NCBI GenBank assembly: GCA_003255065.1
Contig: QAOA01001300.1
Location: 263,308-327,307 of the forward strand
Reading direction: 5' to 3'
Source of the DNA: Cercis canadensis
Lineage: Eukaryota; Streptophyta; Magnoliopsida; Fabales; Fabaceae
DNA: 64,000 nt
Below, in pieces: positions 10,955 to 21,607 of this stretch (position 1 is its first letter; each line of letters begins with the position of its first letter). The notes below the pieces were generated by a model. It saw only the letters and a list, made by a program, of their open reading frames with translations. It made no database searches and was not told the DNA's origin. Position numbers and translations under genes: made by a program.

Positions 10955-13434
10955 ATGGAGAAGCTCAAACTCCTATTCGTGCTAATCTTCACAACATGCC
11001 ACGCTGCTTTAGCCATCACCGATGGTAAGCTCTTAAGCTATTCTTTTGTTTTGTTTATGTCTCTGGCAAGTGTTTAGTACAAACGACATTATATATATGT
11101 TCAAAAGCCATAAGAAATTTAAATGACAGTTTTTGTTTTTATTTTTTAGAACAATAACATTAAGAATAATGCATGAACAGCTATGAAGATTTCACCAAAG
11201 ATACATCCTCTTTACGTAGATTTTAATTGTTAAAAATAGACAACTATCTCAATTTTTTCGAAGCTTTCATATCCTCTGCTATGACGTAGGTCATTAATGC
11301 TAATGTTTGGGCTCTGATTTTAATATACCTACTACTAAATGCATGTGGTTTTACCTGTACTCTACCACAGAATTTGGTCCTAATAATTTATAATTCAGCT
11401 GTCACAAATTTTTAGTTCAAAATGCTATGGAAGGCAATGAAATTATGGTGCTTGTTAAGCTACGATCTTCTCACTAAAAGTTGAAGGTATCACTACATCT
11501 TTTTTATAGAGAGATATTCATATTTTAATTTTGGTCGTATTGTAAAAATTTGAATCGCACAATGTATTTCAAAAATTTAAACAGTTGATAAAATTTAAGT
11601 TTAATAGAATTAAAATATTTAATAATATTTTAATATATTTTCTTACACATTTTTTATATCACTTTATTTATATATTTTATAAGAAATTAATTGTTTTTAA
11701 ATATATTGAATAACTCAATTTTTTGAGATTTTTATAATAANTGAAATCAATATATGAATCCCTTTTAACAGGAGAGATAACTTAACAAACACCATGAATT
11801 ATATAAAGTAATTATAGACTACGTAAGCTTGTATATTTTGCATGTAACTTAGCCATGTGAAATCCTACCCGGTTTGCGTTGTTAACCTTCTTGAGAGATC
11901 AAGCAATATCTTTTTTGTCAGATCTTTGAGGTTTTATTATTTCCAGCCTGCATAATGTTTGTTTCTTTAAAAAAAAGAAAAGAAAAAAAAGGAAAGGACT
12001 TACTGATTATGTCACCACTCTAAACATGGAACGGCTTTTAATTTTAAGTCCTAGGGATCCATAAAAATAAAACCTTACGGACTTTTACTCACATGGCTTA
12101 TGCACTTTATCATGTGATGACAGCTTCACATTATTATTTCCCATATAACCTAGAAAAAGAAAAGATTGTACCTTTGTTTTCTGGCTAAAAAATGAAAAAC
12201 ATTTTACGTATCCTTTTTGTTTGGATACTGATTGTTCATGAAAATTTCAGGTTTATTGCCAAATGGCAACTTCGAGCTTGGCCCAAAGGCATCGCAATTG
12301 AAGGGCTCAGTGGTAACAGTACAGAATGCAATCCCAAATTGGACAATTTCAGGCTTTGTTGAATACATAAAATCAGGACAGAAACAAGGTGACATGCTCC
12401 TCGTTGTGCCAGAGGGTGCCTATGCTGCTAGGCTTGGCAATGAAGCTTCCATTAGGCAAAAAGTCAAGCTTTTTAAGGGCATGTTCTACTCCTTAACATT
12501 CAGTGCCGCTCGCACCTGCGCACAAGAAGAGAAGCTCAATGTAACAGTGACACCCACCACTGAGAAGAGTGATTGGGGAGTGTTCCCAATTCAAACTATG
12601 TATGGTAGCGAAGGCTGGGATTCATATGCTTGTGGGTTCAAAGCAGATTACCCAGAAGTTGAAATTGCGATCCATAACACGGGTGTGGAGGAGGATCCAG
12701 CTTGTGGCCCACTTATTGATTCTGTTGCTTTGAAGACTTTGTACCCACCCAGAAGAACCAGCGGTGAATTTTCTCTCTTTTTTTTTTTTTCTCTACTCTC
12801 TCACATATAGGCATTCTCAGCTCAAATTTTCTTGTAAAGTTTGAATCTTTACGAACAAAAAAGTTGTCTAAATTGCTTGTTTTACAATGTGGGTGCAGCC
12901 AATTTGCTGAAAAATGGAAACTTTGAGGAAGGCCCTTATGTGTTGCCCAACACATCTTGGGGGGTTTTGATCCCACCCCACATTGATGATGCTCACAGTC
13001 CTTTACCAGGGTGGATAGTTGAGTCTCTCAAGGCCGTGAAATACATTGATTCTGATCATTTCTTTGTTCCTGAAGGGAAAAGAGCTATTGAACTTGTTGC
13101 AGGGAAGGAGAGTGCCATTGCACAACAAGTTCTCACACAGATTGGCAAAGTCTATGTCCTCACTTTTGCTGTAGGTGATGCTAACAATTCATGTGAAGGT
13201 TCCATGGCGGTAGAGGCATTTGCCGGCAGGGATAGTGTGAAGGTTGATTATAAATCTAAGGGCAAAGGAGGGTTCATAAGAGGCAAGCTTCGGTTTAAGG
13301 CTGTGTCAACACGCACACGCATCACATTCCTCAGCACATTCTACACCATGAAGAGTGATAACTCTGGTTCACTTTGTGGACCTGTAATAGATGATGTGAA
13401 ATTGCTTAGTGTTCGTTATCCGAGACATGCTTGA
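10955..13434 (+). CDS. DUF642 cell-wall protein (BIIDXI-like)
   Basis: Three exons (10955-11024, 12251-12763, 12899-13434) give 372 residues. An N-terminal signal peptide is clear: MEKLKLLFVLIFTTCHAALA. Two homologous galactose-binding-like modules follow. The first begins GLLPNGNFELGP and has PNWTISGFVEYI, VPEGAYAARLGNEASI and the pair ARTCAQEE with YACGF. The second begins NLLKNGNFEEGP and has LPGWIVESLKAVKYID, VPEGKRAIELVAGKESAIAQ and GSLCGPVIDDVKL. This duplicated layout and length are those of seed-plant DUF642 proteins, which are secreted to the apoplast and associate with pectin methylesterases. The phase-1 exon junctions restore Asp-Gly at the first splice and Ser-Ala at the second. 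Intron 1 is long (1.2 kb) and contains a single N at 11741. Similar proteins in the family include At4g32460; orthology is not established here. Confidence 0.93.
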
Positions 13435-13813
13435 TCCAATTGCATAGCTTTTTCATTGAAAAAGAGAGGTTCGTGGTTCATGATCCATTTAGTTGATAAT
13501 ATACTATAGGTTTCCTGTAATAATAGGAGTGAGAGAGTATTGAGAAATGAGTTTATAAGGGTTTCATTCATGTAACTATATTTTCAATCAAAATATGTGC
13601 AATCATATGTTCATGGATGAATTTGTGTTATATAAGCCGAGACCATATAGCACGGAAACAAATTATACAACGGTAGATCTCCTCACTTCTCAAAGCAGCA
13701 ACTAAAAAGTTATACAAGAATAATCTATGGCCATTTCTTATATATATAATATTGAGAATCTAGGATCTGCATTGAGGAGACGATGTAGAAGTAGAACCAA
13801 GACTCAGAATAGT
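13435..13813. other. 3' flank between converging transcripts
   Basis: This stretch holds the DUF642 3' UTR and the presumed 3' end of the minus-strand peptide gene. No other element was recognised. Confidence 0.4.
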
Positions 13814-14153
13814 TTAGGGGTTACGCCGAGGAATATCAAGGCCAGAAGCTTCAAAGCATCTAACTGAACATTCGATATGACACTTCTTGAAATTCAATTC
13901 GATATTTTCGCGTTCCCTTAGCGCGCAGGTAACTGAGCACAAAACCAAACACTTGGCCTTAGGATTCTTCCAAAAGGGCCATGGAAGCTCTCTTTGCTGA
14001 TCAACAAGAATGGGAAACTTGGATTTTTCAAAAGGAAAAGGGAGATTGGGAATATGGTCAGCTTTGATAACAAATCATTACCAATTTGAACATAATCAAA
14101 CCTGTTATGGTCACCACTGCAAAGTTTCTTCTTCCCTTTCCACCACCCATCAT
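13814..14153 (-). CDS. Possible small secreted cysteine-rich peptide
   Basis: A two-exon model on the minus strand: exon 1 14153-14082 and exon 2 13996-13814, with an 85-nt intron bounded by GTAATG and GATCAG, in phase 0. It gives 84 residues. The N-terminus MMGGGKGRRNFAVVTITGLI has a basic start and a hydrophobic core, as in a signal peptide. The mature part has six cysteines arranged C-x3-C-x3-C ... C-x3-C-x3-C (CLVLCSVTC and CHIECSVRC). That spacing recalls thionin-like or other plant cysteine-rich peptides, but I cannot assign a family. The intron is near the lower size limit for plants, and without it the signal peptide and cysteine part are in different frames, so the model depends on the splice being real. 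Confidence 0.45.
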
Positions 14154-14901
14154 GTGTATGAGTATGACTACGTACTTCTTCTACCTTATTATTCATACAA
14201 GGTAACGTTTTCGTTTCCTAGTCTTATAGCACTAACGATGAGGACTACTAATCATTTTGGGAAGAATGCCTTTTGACATCGTCAACTAATTAACACCTTG
14301 TTAGGTTTTTATACATATAGATATGAAAACTTTTCGTTATTAATTGCATGCAATGCAAGTTATGCTATACAAAGATCTATCCAGACGCAGCGGTGACCAC
14401 TATGTAATTAAGCAACAATTATGTTACTTTAACTAGCAAAGGGCAACAAGTCACATTACTTCACTTATTTTTTCTTTCTTTTGTAGGAGATATAAACAGA
14501 ATGTTATAATTAATGACAGGGGGATAATATGTCAAACACGTCTCTTCAATTTCTAAATTGTTTCTGAAAAATTCCTTCATTTGATTGTTTTAATCATAAC
14601 CCTTGTAATTAATAATGCAATTTAGCAAAGTTCATTCACTCTTCATTCTACAAAGTTATCAATATAATAAAATTCATATAGCTTAATTTTTATCTATACA
14701 TAATAGAATGTCATGCTGTGTCACACTCAACATTCACCATTGTGTTGCCCTTAGTAAAAAAAGGAATACCAAATATTAGTTTTTGACTTGTTCAATTTTT
14801 ACCATTAATGTGATTATATGGGTATCACGGAGATAAGTTTTGTGCTACAAGTGACATTTGTCATGCATTGTTGTTGTTGTTTAGGGACCTACAAATATTA
14901 A
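14154..14901. other. Intergenic AT-rich stretch
   Basis: No gene is recognised. It would contain the promoter of the minus-strand peptide gene. No upstream exons of a beta-galactosidase could be found here for the lectin fragment that follows. Confidence 0.4.
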
Positions 14902-15117
14902 TTATACCAATTCCAATTTGCTTGCTTCGGAAACCCACAGGGAGCTTGTGCTTCTTTCACCGAAGGCAATTGGGAAAGTGATAAAAGCAAATCTATTGTA
15001 GAAGCAGATTGCCTTGGAAAGCAAACTTGTAAAATCACTGTCACAAAAGAAGCATTTGGAGCAAGTGACAATGGCAATGCCGCAGGTAGACTCGCCCTGC
15101 AAGCGCTATGCCATTAG
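14902..15117 (+). pseudogene. Orphan SUEL-type lectin domain, C-terminus of a beta-galactosidase-like gene
   Basis: Read in the frame ending at the TAG of 15115-15117, the stretch gives QFACFGNPQGACASFTEG, then SKSIVEADCLGKQTCKITVT, KEAFGASDNG and GRLALQALCH. This matches the layout of the galactose/rhamnose-binding (SUEL) domain that closes many plant family-35 beta-galactosidases: FxSFGNPxGxC, then VExxCxGKxxC, then a final LAxxAxC. Two cysteines usual in the family are absent (GNW in place of GxC, and none after the AFG block). An in-frame stop lies just upstream at 14899-14901, and no catalytic-domain exons precede it. It is most simply a gene fragment left by a duplication. An exon of an unrecognised small lectin gene is the alternative, since a plausible acceptor (TTGTTTAG) sits at 14876-14883. 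Confidence 0.6.
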
Positions 15118-15738
15118 TCCATTTTCTCCAAATGTCAGCCAAGCAAGAAATTGCATTCTGTAAATTCAACACCCTATTGCCTTTCAACTTTTACATAATG
15201 TATCCCTGTGGTGCTATTTACACAACCACAGATTCATATCTCTTATAAATTAAATTTTTTTATTTTATTTCATAGACTTATTCCTATAATTTTTTTAAAA
15301 TTAAACTTGTGCAATATTAAAGTTTAATAGAAGAGAGGATTATGTAAATTATGAAACAGAATAAGAAAAATACGAAAAGTCTCTGTAATTTCTGAAACTA
15401 GAACGGAATCAAGATTCAAGGGATACACTAATACAAGTCTAATTTGGAGGTTTAGATAATTTTTTTTTTTAAAAAAAAAAGATTCTTACTACCGTTTACG
15501 TCGTCGTTTTGCTTTAAATGCCTCTCCAAACCTCATCCATACAAAACTATCATTTCTCGATATTTGAAGGCACTACGTGGCGCCTTAGAGACCGATCCAT
15601 TACTTTCTCACAACAAGTTCTACGCTACGCCCTAGGCGCAAAGCACATCTATTGCATATCTCATTCCAAGCTAGTCAAACTTGGTCAAACTGTCGGCGCA
15701 CGTTAGACAGCACCCCCGAATTTCTTTCTGGGAACGTT
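15118..15738. other. Intergenic region and photolyase promoter
   Basis: AT-rich with a T/A run near 15460-15480. No gene is recognised; the 62-codon frame at 15518-15706 lacks protein character. Confidence 0.4.
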
Positions 15739-15748
15739 TATATAAAAG
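15739..15748 (+). promoter_or_regulatory. Probable TATA box of the photolyase gene
   Basis: TATATAAAAG lies 63 bases before the ATG, a normal spacing for a plant TATA box with a short leader. Confidence 0.6.
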
Positions 15749-15810
15749 GCGGGAACCAAACGGGCAGTTTCAAATCTTCTTAATTCTTATCTCAGTGTTG
15801 GAACGCTTCA

Positions 15811-18800
15811 ATGGCGTCCGGTTCGGCTTCTGTGATGTGGTTCCGAAAGGGTCTTAGGATCCATGACAACCCGGCTCTTGAACACGCTTGCAAAGGAGCG
15901 AATCATGTTTACCCTGTCTTCGTTATCGATCCGCATTACATGGAACCCGACCCAAATGCTTTTTCTCCCGGTTCTACGCGTGCGGGTCTGAACCGTATCC
16001 AGTTCTTGCTGGAGAGCCTCATGGACCTTGATCTGAGTCTTAAGAAACTTGGGTCCCGATTATTGGTGCTTAAGGGTGAACCAGGCGAGCTTCTGATTCG
16101 TTGCCTGAAAGAGGTACAATCATAAATAGTATTTGCTCTGTCACTTCAAAATTCTATATGATTCATTTCTGTTGATGGGCACCCTTGGATTATGCAAGAG
16201 TTCGGAACTTTAAGTTCTTTTTAATATTTTAGTCCAGTTTTTGAAAGATTTTAGGTATTTTGGTGTCAGCTACTGTTACTTTATTTCCTTAATAGCAAAG
16301 GAAGTGAATCAATGGTAGTCAATAAAAATGACTGCTGCTATAACTGGAAAGTGATAATATATTTTATCACTTAGGTGGCTGTGCTTATTTGCTATAAGGT
16401 GGCTGATTGGTTCTTTGTAAGGTGTCGAAGTCTTAATGCATAAGAAGCCGAAATCTTAATCGGAAAGATTCTAGGCAGCAGCTGTTTTAGCTGTCAAGTG
16501 GTGCTGCAGTAAAATCTTAATTGTTAAGATTGTGAAACCATGGTGAAGCGGTTGGAGGCAGCATGCAGTTGTCTGTAAATAGGCAGTTCTTGCTTCGTGT
16601 TTAACATCCTCAATGCGAGAGAGAGAAGAGCTTAGTGAGTTGTTGTAGAAAATCCTTGTATTGATAGAGTGAAGAACCTTAATTGAGTTCTTGTGCGAGT
16701 GAGATTTGTGTGTGTAATCTCCTCATTTTAGTGAAATCCTTCTACACAGTTGCCTTAAATTTGTGTGTCATATTTTTGTTCTCATCTCACTTTAGTTGCA
16801 CTTAGCTCATCACATTTAATTTCCTAACATTTGGGAACACAACGATTAATGTACTTTGAATGTCCTTATCTTTGTTTCTACTTTCGGTTATTGCAGTGGG
16901 ACGTCAGAAAGCTATGTTTTGAGTATGACACTGATCCATATTATCAGGCTTTAGACATTAAAGTTAAGGTAATTATTTTGGTGAAGGGGTTGGCGTTAAA
17001 TAGTTATTTGTGCTGGATGTGCATTGTACAAATTTAGTAACTCCGAAGTTATTTTTCCTTGTTTTGACAGAACTATGCTCTTTTAGCTGGAATTGAGGTT
17101 TTCTCTCCTGTGAGTCACACACTATTCAATCCTTCAGATATTATAAAGAAGGTAAGTTTGAATTTTGAGTAAATTATCTTTATCTGAACTATTGATTACT
17201 TTATGTCGTTTTTGTGTCTTGGAGTGAATGCTTTCAAGTCAGCAGTGAAGTACTGAATTCCTGTGTGATCCATTGTTCTATATCTTCTTTAATTTTGATT
17301 CTTTTAATTCGTGATTAATCTGCTCATCTGTATCTGCTATTTCCAACAAAGAATGGAGGGAGACCACCCCTTAGTTATCAGTCATTTATGAAGCTTGCCG
17401 GGCAACCATCATCCCCTCTCTTAACCACCGTTTCTTCAGTTCCTCCAGTTGGCGGTCTTGGAAGCTGTAAGATTTCTGAAGTTCCTACAATCAAAGAGCT
17501 TGGATATGTGGACATTAAACAGGTGGGTGGACCTTAGTTATCAATCATTTGTGAAGCTTGAATGCAAGTAAGAGTTTTATATTGTTATATGCAGGATAAT
17601 TTCTCTCCTTTTAAAGGCGGTGAGTCAGAAGCCTTGAAGAGGTTGACAGAATGCATGAAAAACAAGGTACTCTCAACCGTTTTAAATTCATATTCCCTTG
17701 CTTTGATAATTCTATGAAATTTACTTTGCTAACATTCAGAGTTGATTTTCTTCACGGAATGACCAACTACTTTTAATTGATAATGTAAAATCTCGTTGTT
17801 ATACATTTTTCATCAAGTAGCGTTTCATGGTTCCTTCTTTCTCTGATTGTAGGAGTGGGTGGCAAACTTCGAGAAACCGAAGGGTAACCCATCGGCATTT
17901 CTGAGACCGGCGACAACTGTTCTGTCACCTTACTTGAAAGTAAGTTGAAGCCAGTAACAACTGTATTGTTTAATCTGATCCTATTATTTGCTTGAAGTAT
18001 GGAGGCAGTGCAGGCATTAGTAAAGGTCACAATGAAACTTGAAATCTTTCCCACATTTCATTTCTTTTTGTTAATTCCCTTGGCAGTTTGGTTGTCTCTC
18101 TTCCAGATATTTCTACCATCACATTCAAGAAATATATAAAACTGCGCCGAAGCATACATCACCACCTGTTTCTCTACTGGGACAGGTCAGTCTATCTGTA
18201 GAAGTTAGTGCTGCCTTGCTACCTAGTTCTACTTTTTAAGAAACTGAAGCTATTTTTTGATGTGTAGTTGTTGTGGCGAGACTTTTTCTACATGGCGGCT
18301 TTTGGTACTCCAAATTTTGATAGGATGAGAGGCAACAGTATATGCAAGCAGGTAAAGATAGATGGGAGCTAATATCATATTTTCTTCTAATGAATTGTTT
18401 TATCTGCTTTCAACCAAGATTCAAATTACATGAGGAAAGAACAAAAGAAAAGGAAATACAGTTTTTGTTGTTATTCTTATGTAAGATGTGTTAGGTATTG
18501 GTCAGTAAGAAGGAAAGTTCTATTGAAATTTAAATATTTAGGAGTAGTAATGGTTGTGTATTGAATATAACCTCATAATGGATATATAGCAACTGTCGAG
18601 ATTAACTTTCTTTTCTTTTTCCCCACTTTGTATAAGTCCATAGCCTATTTACCCATGTTATTTCTGTTGCTATTTTAATTGTTCATTTCTTGGTAGATGT
18701 TTGACTAGATCATACCTTGCTTTAAAAGAACCAGATATCATTGATATTTCTTTTTTAGGAAGAAATTTCAGCAATCAAAGTATGGCACATCTTCCTTCCA

Positions 18801-20360
18801 TTAGATGTCTCCATTTTTAATTGTTCTTATAGTCCTTGGTTAGAAGCAGAAGGGACAGTAGTGATAACACTACCACAGTTATTAAAAATTGTTCTTTGAA
18901 ATACAATATATTATTGCAGATACCTTGGAAGGATGATGGCAAACTGCTAGAGGCATGGAGGGAGGCTAGGACAGGATTTCCTTGGATTGATGCCATCATG
19001 GTCCAGGTAGGGCTTTGATATCTTTCTTCAAATGAATTGCTACTTTGAAGCTGCATTACTGCTCAAACATAGTCTTCTATGATACCTTTATCAGCCTTCT
19101 CACTCAAGCAGTGCATTTGAATCCAAATTTGCTGTTGTAGCTACGCAAATGGGGTTGGATGCATCATCTGGCACGGCATTCTGTTGCATGTTTTCTAACT
19201 CGTGGTGATCTGGTAAATGACTTTGATACCTGTAAGCATGTTTCTATTATTCTGTTTTTTTCAACAAATGTTAACTGTTTATACTGACAGTTTGTTCACT
19301 GGGAAAAAGGGCGTGATGTCTTTGAGAGGCTTCTGATTGATTCAGATTGGGCAATTAATAATGGAAACTGGCTCTGGCTCTCATGTTCATCATTCTTTTA
19401 TCAGGTATGAAGTACGCCTTATTTCCATTTTTGAAGTTTGGGTGGGAAGTAATTGACTCTTTTGCCTCTTGTAACCTACAAATTGGATTTTTATGGAATG
19501 CATAACTTCAGGTCCAATATGCTACTGATGCTAGTTATTTTCGTGATTACTTAGTTTCTGGATCATCTAAATATGACTTTTATGGCTTCATTTTCAGCTT
19601 TTGATGTAAATGGTATGGTATGTAAGGATGGCCTAGATTTATTTAATGCTGTTGTCCTTTTCAGTTGTTGCTTTTCAAGGTTACTTTTAGAAGGTGCTTT
19701 AGTTTTGGGCATTATTGCTGGTGTGCTTGTTGTAGATTGATTAGAGAAATTTGAGAACTTGAATCCATGATTTCCAAGTGACCTTCTCCATGTAACATGT
19801 CTATGACTATGATGATCAGTATAATCGTATTTATTCCCCGATCTCATTTGGAAAGAAGTATGACCCTAATGGCGACTATATCAGGCATTTTCTCCCTGTC
19901 TTAAAAGGTTTGGAGTACCCTCAATTCCATTATCATATTGCCCTTCTCCTCTAGATAAGGTTTTAAAACTTTATGAATTTCCAGATATGCCCAAGGAGTA
20001 CATATATGAACCATGGACTGCTCCTCTAAGCATTCAGACCAAATCAAAGTGCATAATTGGCAAAGACTATCCAATGCCAGGTCAGTTCTGCCATTATGTG
20101 GTTTAAAATACCATAACAGATAGCTGGAGTGAACTTTTTTTTCTGTGGTTCGTGTGGTTTCCATATTATCCTGCTTACTTTTGGTGACTTGTGTTTCAGT
20201 TGTTTCTCATGATTCTGCAAGCAAGGATTGTCGAGCAAAGATGGCTGAGGCATATGCAACGAACCAAAAATTGAATGGGGTAGTGAGTGAACAAGACTTG
20301 AGGAGAAAATTAGATGAAGGTCAACAGCAAGAGGGTAAAGCTAAAAGAGTAAGAAAATAA
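15811..20360 (+). CDS. UVR3: (6-4) DNA photolyase
   Basis: Fourteen exons: 15811-16113, 16897-16968, 17071-17151, 17352-17522, 17595-17666, 17853-17939, 18087-18185, 18268-18351, 18920-19006, 19141-19212, 19291-19404, 19820-19907, 19985-20080 and 20200-20360. They close in frame at 528 residues, the usual length of plant UVR3. The enzyme repairs UV-induced pyrimidine (6-4) photoproducts in the nucleus using FAD and blue light. The N-terminal Rossmann-like photolyase domain starts [17 protein letters not shown]. The FAD-binding half includes [82 protein letters not shown] and [19 protein letters not shown]. The HHLARH histidines are those implicated in (6-4) repair in this family. The basic tail (EGKAKRVRK) suits nuclear entry. 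No lesion was seen. Intron 1 carries a solo LTR. Confidence 0.97.
16264..16829. mobile_element. Solo LTR of an LTR retrotransposon (fossil), in photolyase intron 1
   Basis: A 566-bp block starts TGTCAG and ends CTAACA, the TG...CA edges of a long terminal repeat. It is flanked on both sides by the same five bases, TTTGG (16259-16263 and 16830-16834), as left by integrase. No internal region or second LTR adjoins it, so it is a solo LTR left by recombination between two LTRs. The promoter/polyadenylation-like half (AATCTCCTCATTTTAGTGAA near 16720) recalls Copia-type LTRs; superfamily is a guess. The exact target duplication argues against great age. It lies within the intron and does not touch the splice sites. 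Confidence 0.75.
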
Positions 20361-21607
20361 CTGATTGCCAGTTTCTGTTGGCATGCCTGGGAATGGGATT
20401 ACAGTTTCTGCAGTGTGGCATATTGATTCGCAATAGAAAGGACATATGTTGTTGTAGCAATCAGGTATATAATGAAGTGGATGTATGATAATAATCAATA
20501 TTCATGAATTCGGAGGGATAAATGTGATAATGTGCAAATTTCAATATTAATTCCTTCATGCTACTCCTTCGGTTTTGTTCTACTTTTTGAATTGCCCCAC
20601 ATTAAACATGAAATGTAGTTTTTATCTGTTTTATTCAATAAAAAAGAAAAAGAATAATATTTTTGTAGAAAAAAAATCGATGGGTAACTATGGGAATTAA
20701 CAGAAAATCATTGAGTACCAATTTTTTTTAAACATGTGTAGTCTCACTCTTCATTCATAAGATGTCCAAAATTTTCTTGTAAGTTATAATATAGTTCCTA
20801 GACTAAATATTTACTGTGTTCTGAACCACTAGGCATGGTGGAATGATAAAAAGTTTTAGATTTTCAGTACAATCTTCTGTATCAACATGTATAAAAGAAA
20901 AGCATATGTTTTGTAGTGTAAAATAAAAGCATTTACTATTTAACGGCAGTGATTTTTTTTTTTTGGTTTCCTAGAGTATTTATAATACAATTGTTTTAAA
21001 AAAAATCCAAATCTTAAAAGTTATGTATATGATCACCTACTAATGATGAGTTTATTCTGATTTAGTATTAATAAACTAGTGTTTGTATATTTTATTGTCA
21101 ATGTAAATATAATTTTTATAATGTAATATACTCAATTTATAACAAAAAAGTTCCAAAGTCAACTTTTAAAACTAACAATATGCTAGGTTGATTTTGGTTT
21201 AAGTTAATATTCTATATAATTTCACAAACTCAGACATTTTTCACTACTAAACAAAAAATAACAAGAACATGAAAGACTTCACCCTAATATGCTATTTCAA
21301 GACTAATTCACTGAAAATGTAAAGCTGTAAACAGTAAAATCGTTTAACCGCAAACAGATTTGAATTTGATCCATTCCCACGTGCAGTCGCCCTTGGTCTC
21401 GTGCCAAGTGAATCCCCACCACTACCCTTCCGCTTCCAAAGAGCACGCTCGCCACCATCCTCCATTTTCTATAGAGAAAAAAGAGGCAGTGACTCGTTCT
21501 TTATTTCTCAACCGCGTTTGGGTTCCGATCTTTTTTTCCAACGACGATTACAAGAAAAAAGGGCGTGACCTGAGATCAAAAACCCTACCCAGGGTTCTTC
21601 AACGGTA
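20361..21607. other. Intergenic region, photolyase 3' flank and COX5b promoter
   Basis: Mostly AT-rich. The last 60 bases before COX5b contain AAACCCTAC at about 21580, a telo-box-like motif common upstream of plant housekeeping genes. No other gene was recognised. Confidence 0.45.

Noticed and set aside
12208-12218. GTATCCTTTTT, a U12-type donor look-alike in DUF642 intron 1
   Set aside because: It is only about 40 nt before the real acceptor, and ordinary GT-AG ends (GGTAAGC at 11024, TTTCAG at 12250) already give the family protein.
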